In this document: positions 62,901-64,000 of the stretch, piece after piece
How positions within the stretch are numbered: the first letter of the stretch is position 1
How the letters are laid out: each line of letters opens with the position of its first letter
Origin: Apus apus
Lineage: Eukaryota > Chordata > Aves > Apodiformes > Apodidae
NCBI RefSeq assembly: GCF_020740795.1
Contig: NC_067283.1
Location: forward strand, 37,747,659-37,811,658
Length of the DNA stretch: 64,000 nucleotides
Reading direction: 5' to 3'
Notes under the pieces: model-generated
Seen by the model: the letters and a program-made list of their open reading frames with translations, nothing else
What the model was told of the DNA's origin: nothing
The model's database searches: none
Position numbers and translations under genes: made by a program

Positions 62901-64000
62901 TCCACTTGTGGACACTGAGTAATAACAATGTATAGGGAGGAACAAGTCCTCCTTATAATTCTCAAAACACAGATACAAAATTAGTTTATAATCAACCATC
63001 TCTAGCGAGCAAGCATGCAATTTATAACTGATAGTGCATTATTTTTTTGTACGTTGCTTCATTCTTGTGAATGTTCACTTGTTATTTTTATTTAAGTCTA
63101 AGGACTTGAAGGCAATTTTAAATTAAAACCTGAAACTTGCGGAGACCAAATGTTTCATCATCTCTATTAAGAATGTACTTCCTAAATGGATTGCTAGACA
63201 TGGGAAAGGGAAAGGCAGCTCCGGATGGTGTTTTTGACATCTGAAAAGTGTCATCCTCTCCAATAATTAGAGCAGGGAAGCAAGAAACATACCTGAAGTT
63301 TGACAGGATGAAAGGGAGCATAAGTGGTCTTTTATCCCTGTGACTAAATGGCCATACAGAAGGATAGTTCTGAAGCTAAGTAATTAAAGAATATTAATTA
63401 TTTTAATTTTTATTTTAAATAATCTATTCATCTGTATGGATAAGTGTTACAGCAAGTTCTAACTGCTGCAGTGATGCAATTTGAAAACAGTTCAAAGGTA
63501 ACATGCTGTTTCAAATAAACCAGGTTAGTATTGATATTTGTACTTAAATATACAGGTCATATTTATCATCACCAGAATTTTACATCTGCTGAGCAATATA
63601 TTGAAAGCTGTTGGCCAAATTAAAACTGGAGACAGTACCTCTCAGCATTGCAATGGTTTTACAGTAGGTCTGAACTTGATTCAGTTCTTAAGCTAAATTG
63701 AAAATTACTACAGCAATATTACCCATCTTCCAATGCAGAGATAGTTAACTAAAGTAGATGTAGATGTAGAGACAGATGAACATAGGAAGCTGCACAATGT
63801 AGGTTACAAGGAAACACAAGTGGGTCAGGAGCGATCAGGTTGCTGTTTATCGTTTACCTCATGTTAGTTTGTAATCCCTTCAGGCCATTGGGAGATTACA
63901 ATGGAACAGAGCAGTCCTGTAACAATGCTTCATGTAGTATTAATCAGGAAAGAAACCTCTTTTCCCAGAAAAATGGAAGGAGTGCTGAGCACCCACCAAA

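Larger units (their letters stand above)
45794..64000 (+). other. KCNH8: Intron 1 of the channel gene (partial, runs off the right edge)
   Basis: No acceptor followed by the expected second exon (residues continuing HSNF and leading into YCSDGFCEL of the PAS domain) was found up to 64000, so intron 1 is at least 18.2 kb. After the CpG island ends near 46530 the sequence is AT-rich and gene-free. Frames on either strand (up to 118 codons at 48907-49263) have no recognisable domain. Contents worth noting are the RE1 site, two hairpins, a GT-rich tract at 52505-52589, an A run at 53131-53149, and a candidate enhancer at 56640-56910. No CR1 copy was recognised within it. Confidence 0.85.

Noticed and set aside
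46530..64000. Search for exon 2 of the channel (PAS-domain start)
   Set aside because: No acceptor followed by codons for the expected HSNF...YCSDGFCEL segment was found. Exon 2 is taken to lie beyond the window.
1..64000. CRISPR arrays, tRNA, rRNA, bacterial operons
   Set aside because: No regularly spaced repeats, cloverleaf-like gene or prokaryotic gene structure was seen. The sequence is vertebrate nuclear DNA.

Overview
The window reads as vertebrate nuclear DNA, most likely from a bird. The clearest taxonomic signal is a set of 5'-truncated CR1 LINE fragments with the 3' end typical of birds. Repeat density is low, most of the sequence is AT-rich and CpG-poor, and there is one strong CpG island. 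No bacterial, plasmid, phage or CRISPR-type content was seen. The reading frames found elsewhere are short chance ORFs or relics of CR1 ORF2.

Only one protein-coding gene segment can be supported: the first coding exon of an ELK-type (Kv12) voltage-gated potassium channel at 45718-45793 on the + strand. It is most probably KCNH8 (Kv12.1). It encodes 25 residues plus the first base of codon 26, followed by a consensus splice donor. KCNH4 has, as I recall it, the same N-terminal residues, so the exon alone does not separate the two. The long AT-rich first intron (at least 18.2 kb, running off the right edge) and the gene-poor upstream flank favour KCNH8.

Layout. Positions 1-45190 are gene-poor upstream DNA. 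They hold three CR1 fragments (1-345 and 26056-26915 on -, 14463-14925 on -) plus one on + (35755-35977). They also hold low-complexity CAAA-type tracts, a small isolated CpG-rich patch at 27437-27690, and candidate regulatory modules near 7.5-8.3 kb and 22.2-22.4 kb. If the gene is KCNH8, the vertebrate order SATB1 - KCNH8 would make this the desert between those genes; neither SATB1 nor any part of it was seen here. Positions 45190-46530 are the CpG-island promoter, 5' leader, exon 1 and the start of intron 1. Positions 45794-64000 are intron 1.

The most notable regulatory observations are at the channel promoter. A near-consensus RE1/NRSE (REST) site lies 550 bp into intron 1. An out-of-frame upstream AUG overlaps the channel start codon. 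A G-quadruplex-forming run and a long polypyrimidine tract lie just upstream, and a stem with a TTCG loop lies at the island's downstream edge. I found no convincing evidence of a previously undescribed multi-gene system; the observations are individual regulatory or structural candidates, graded accordingly.
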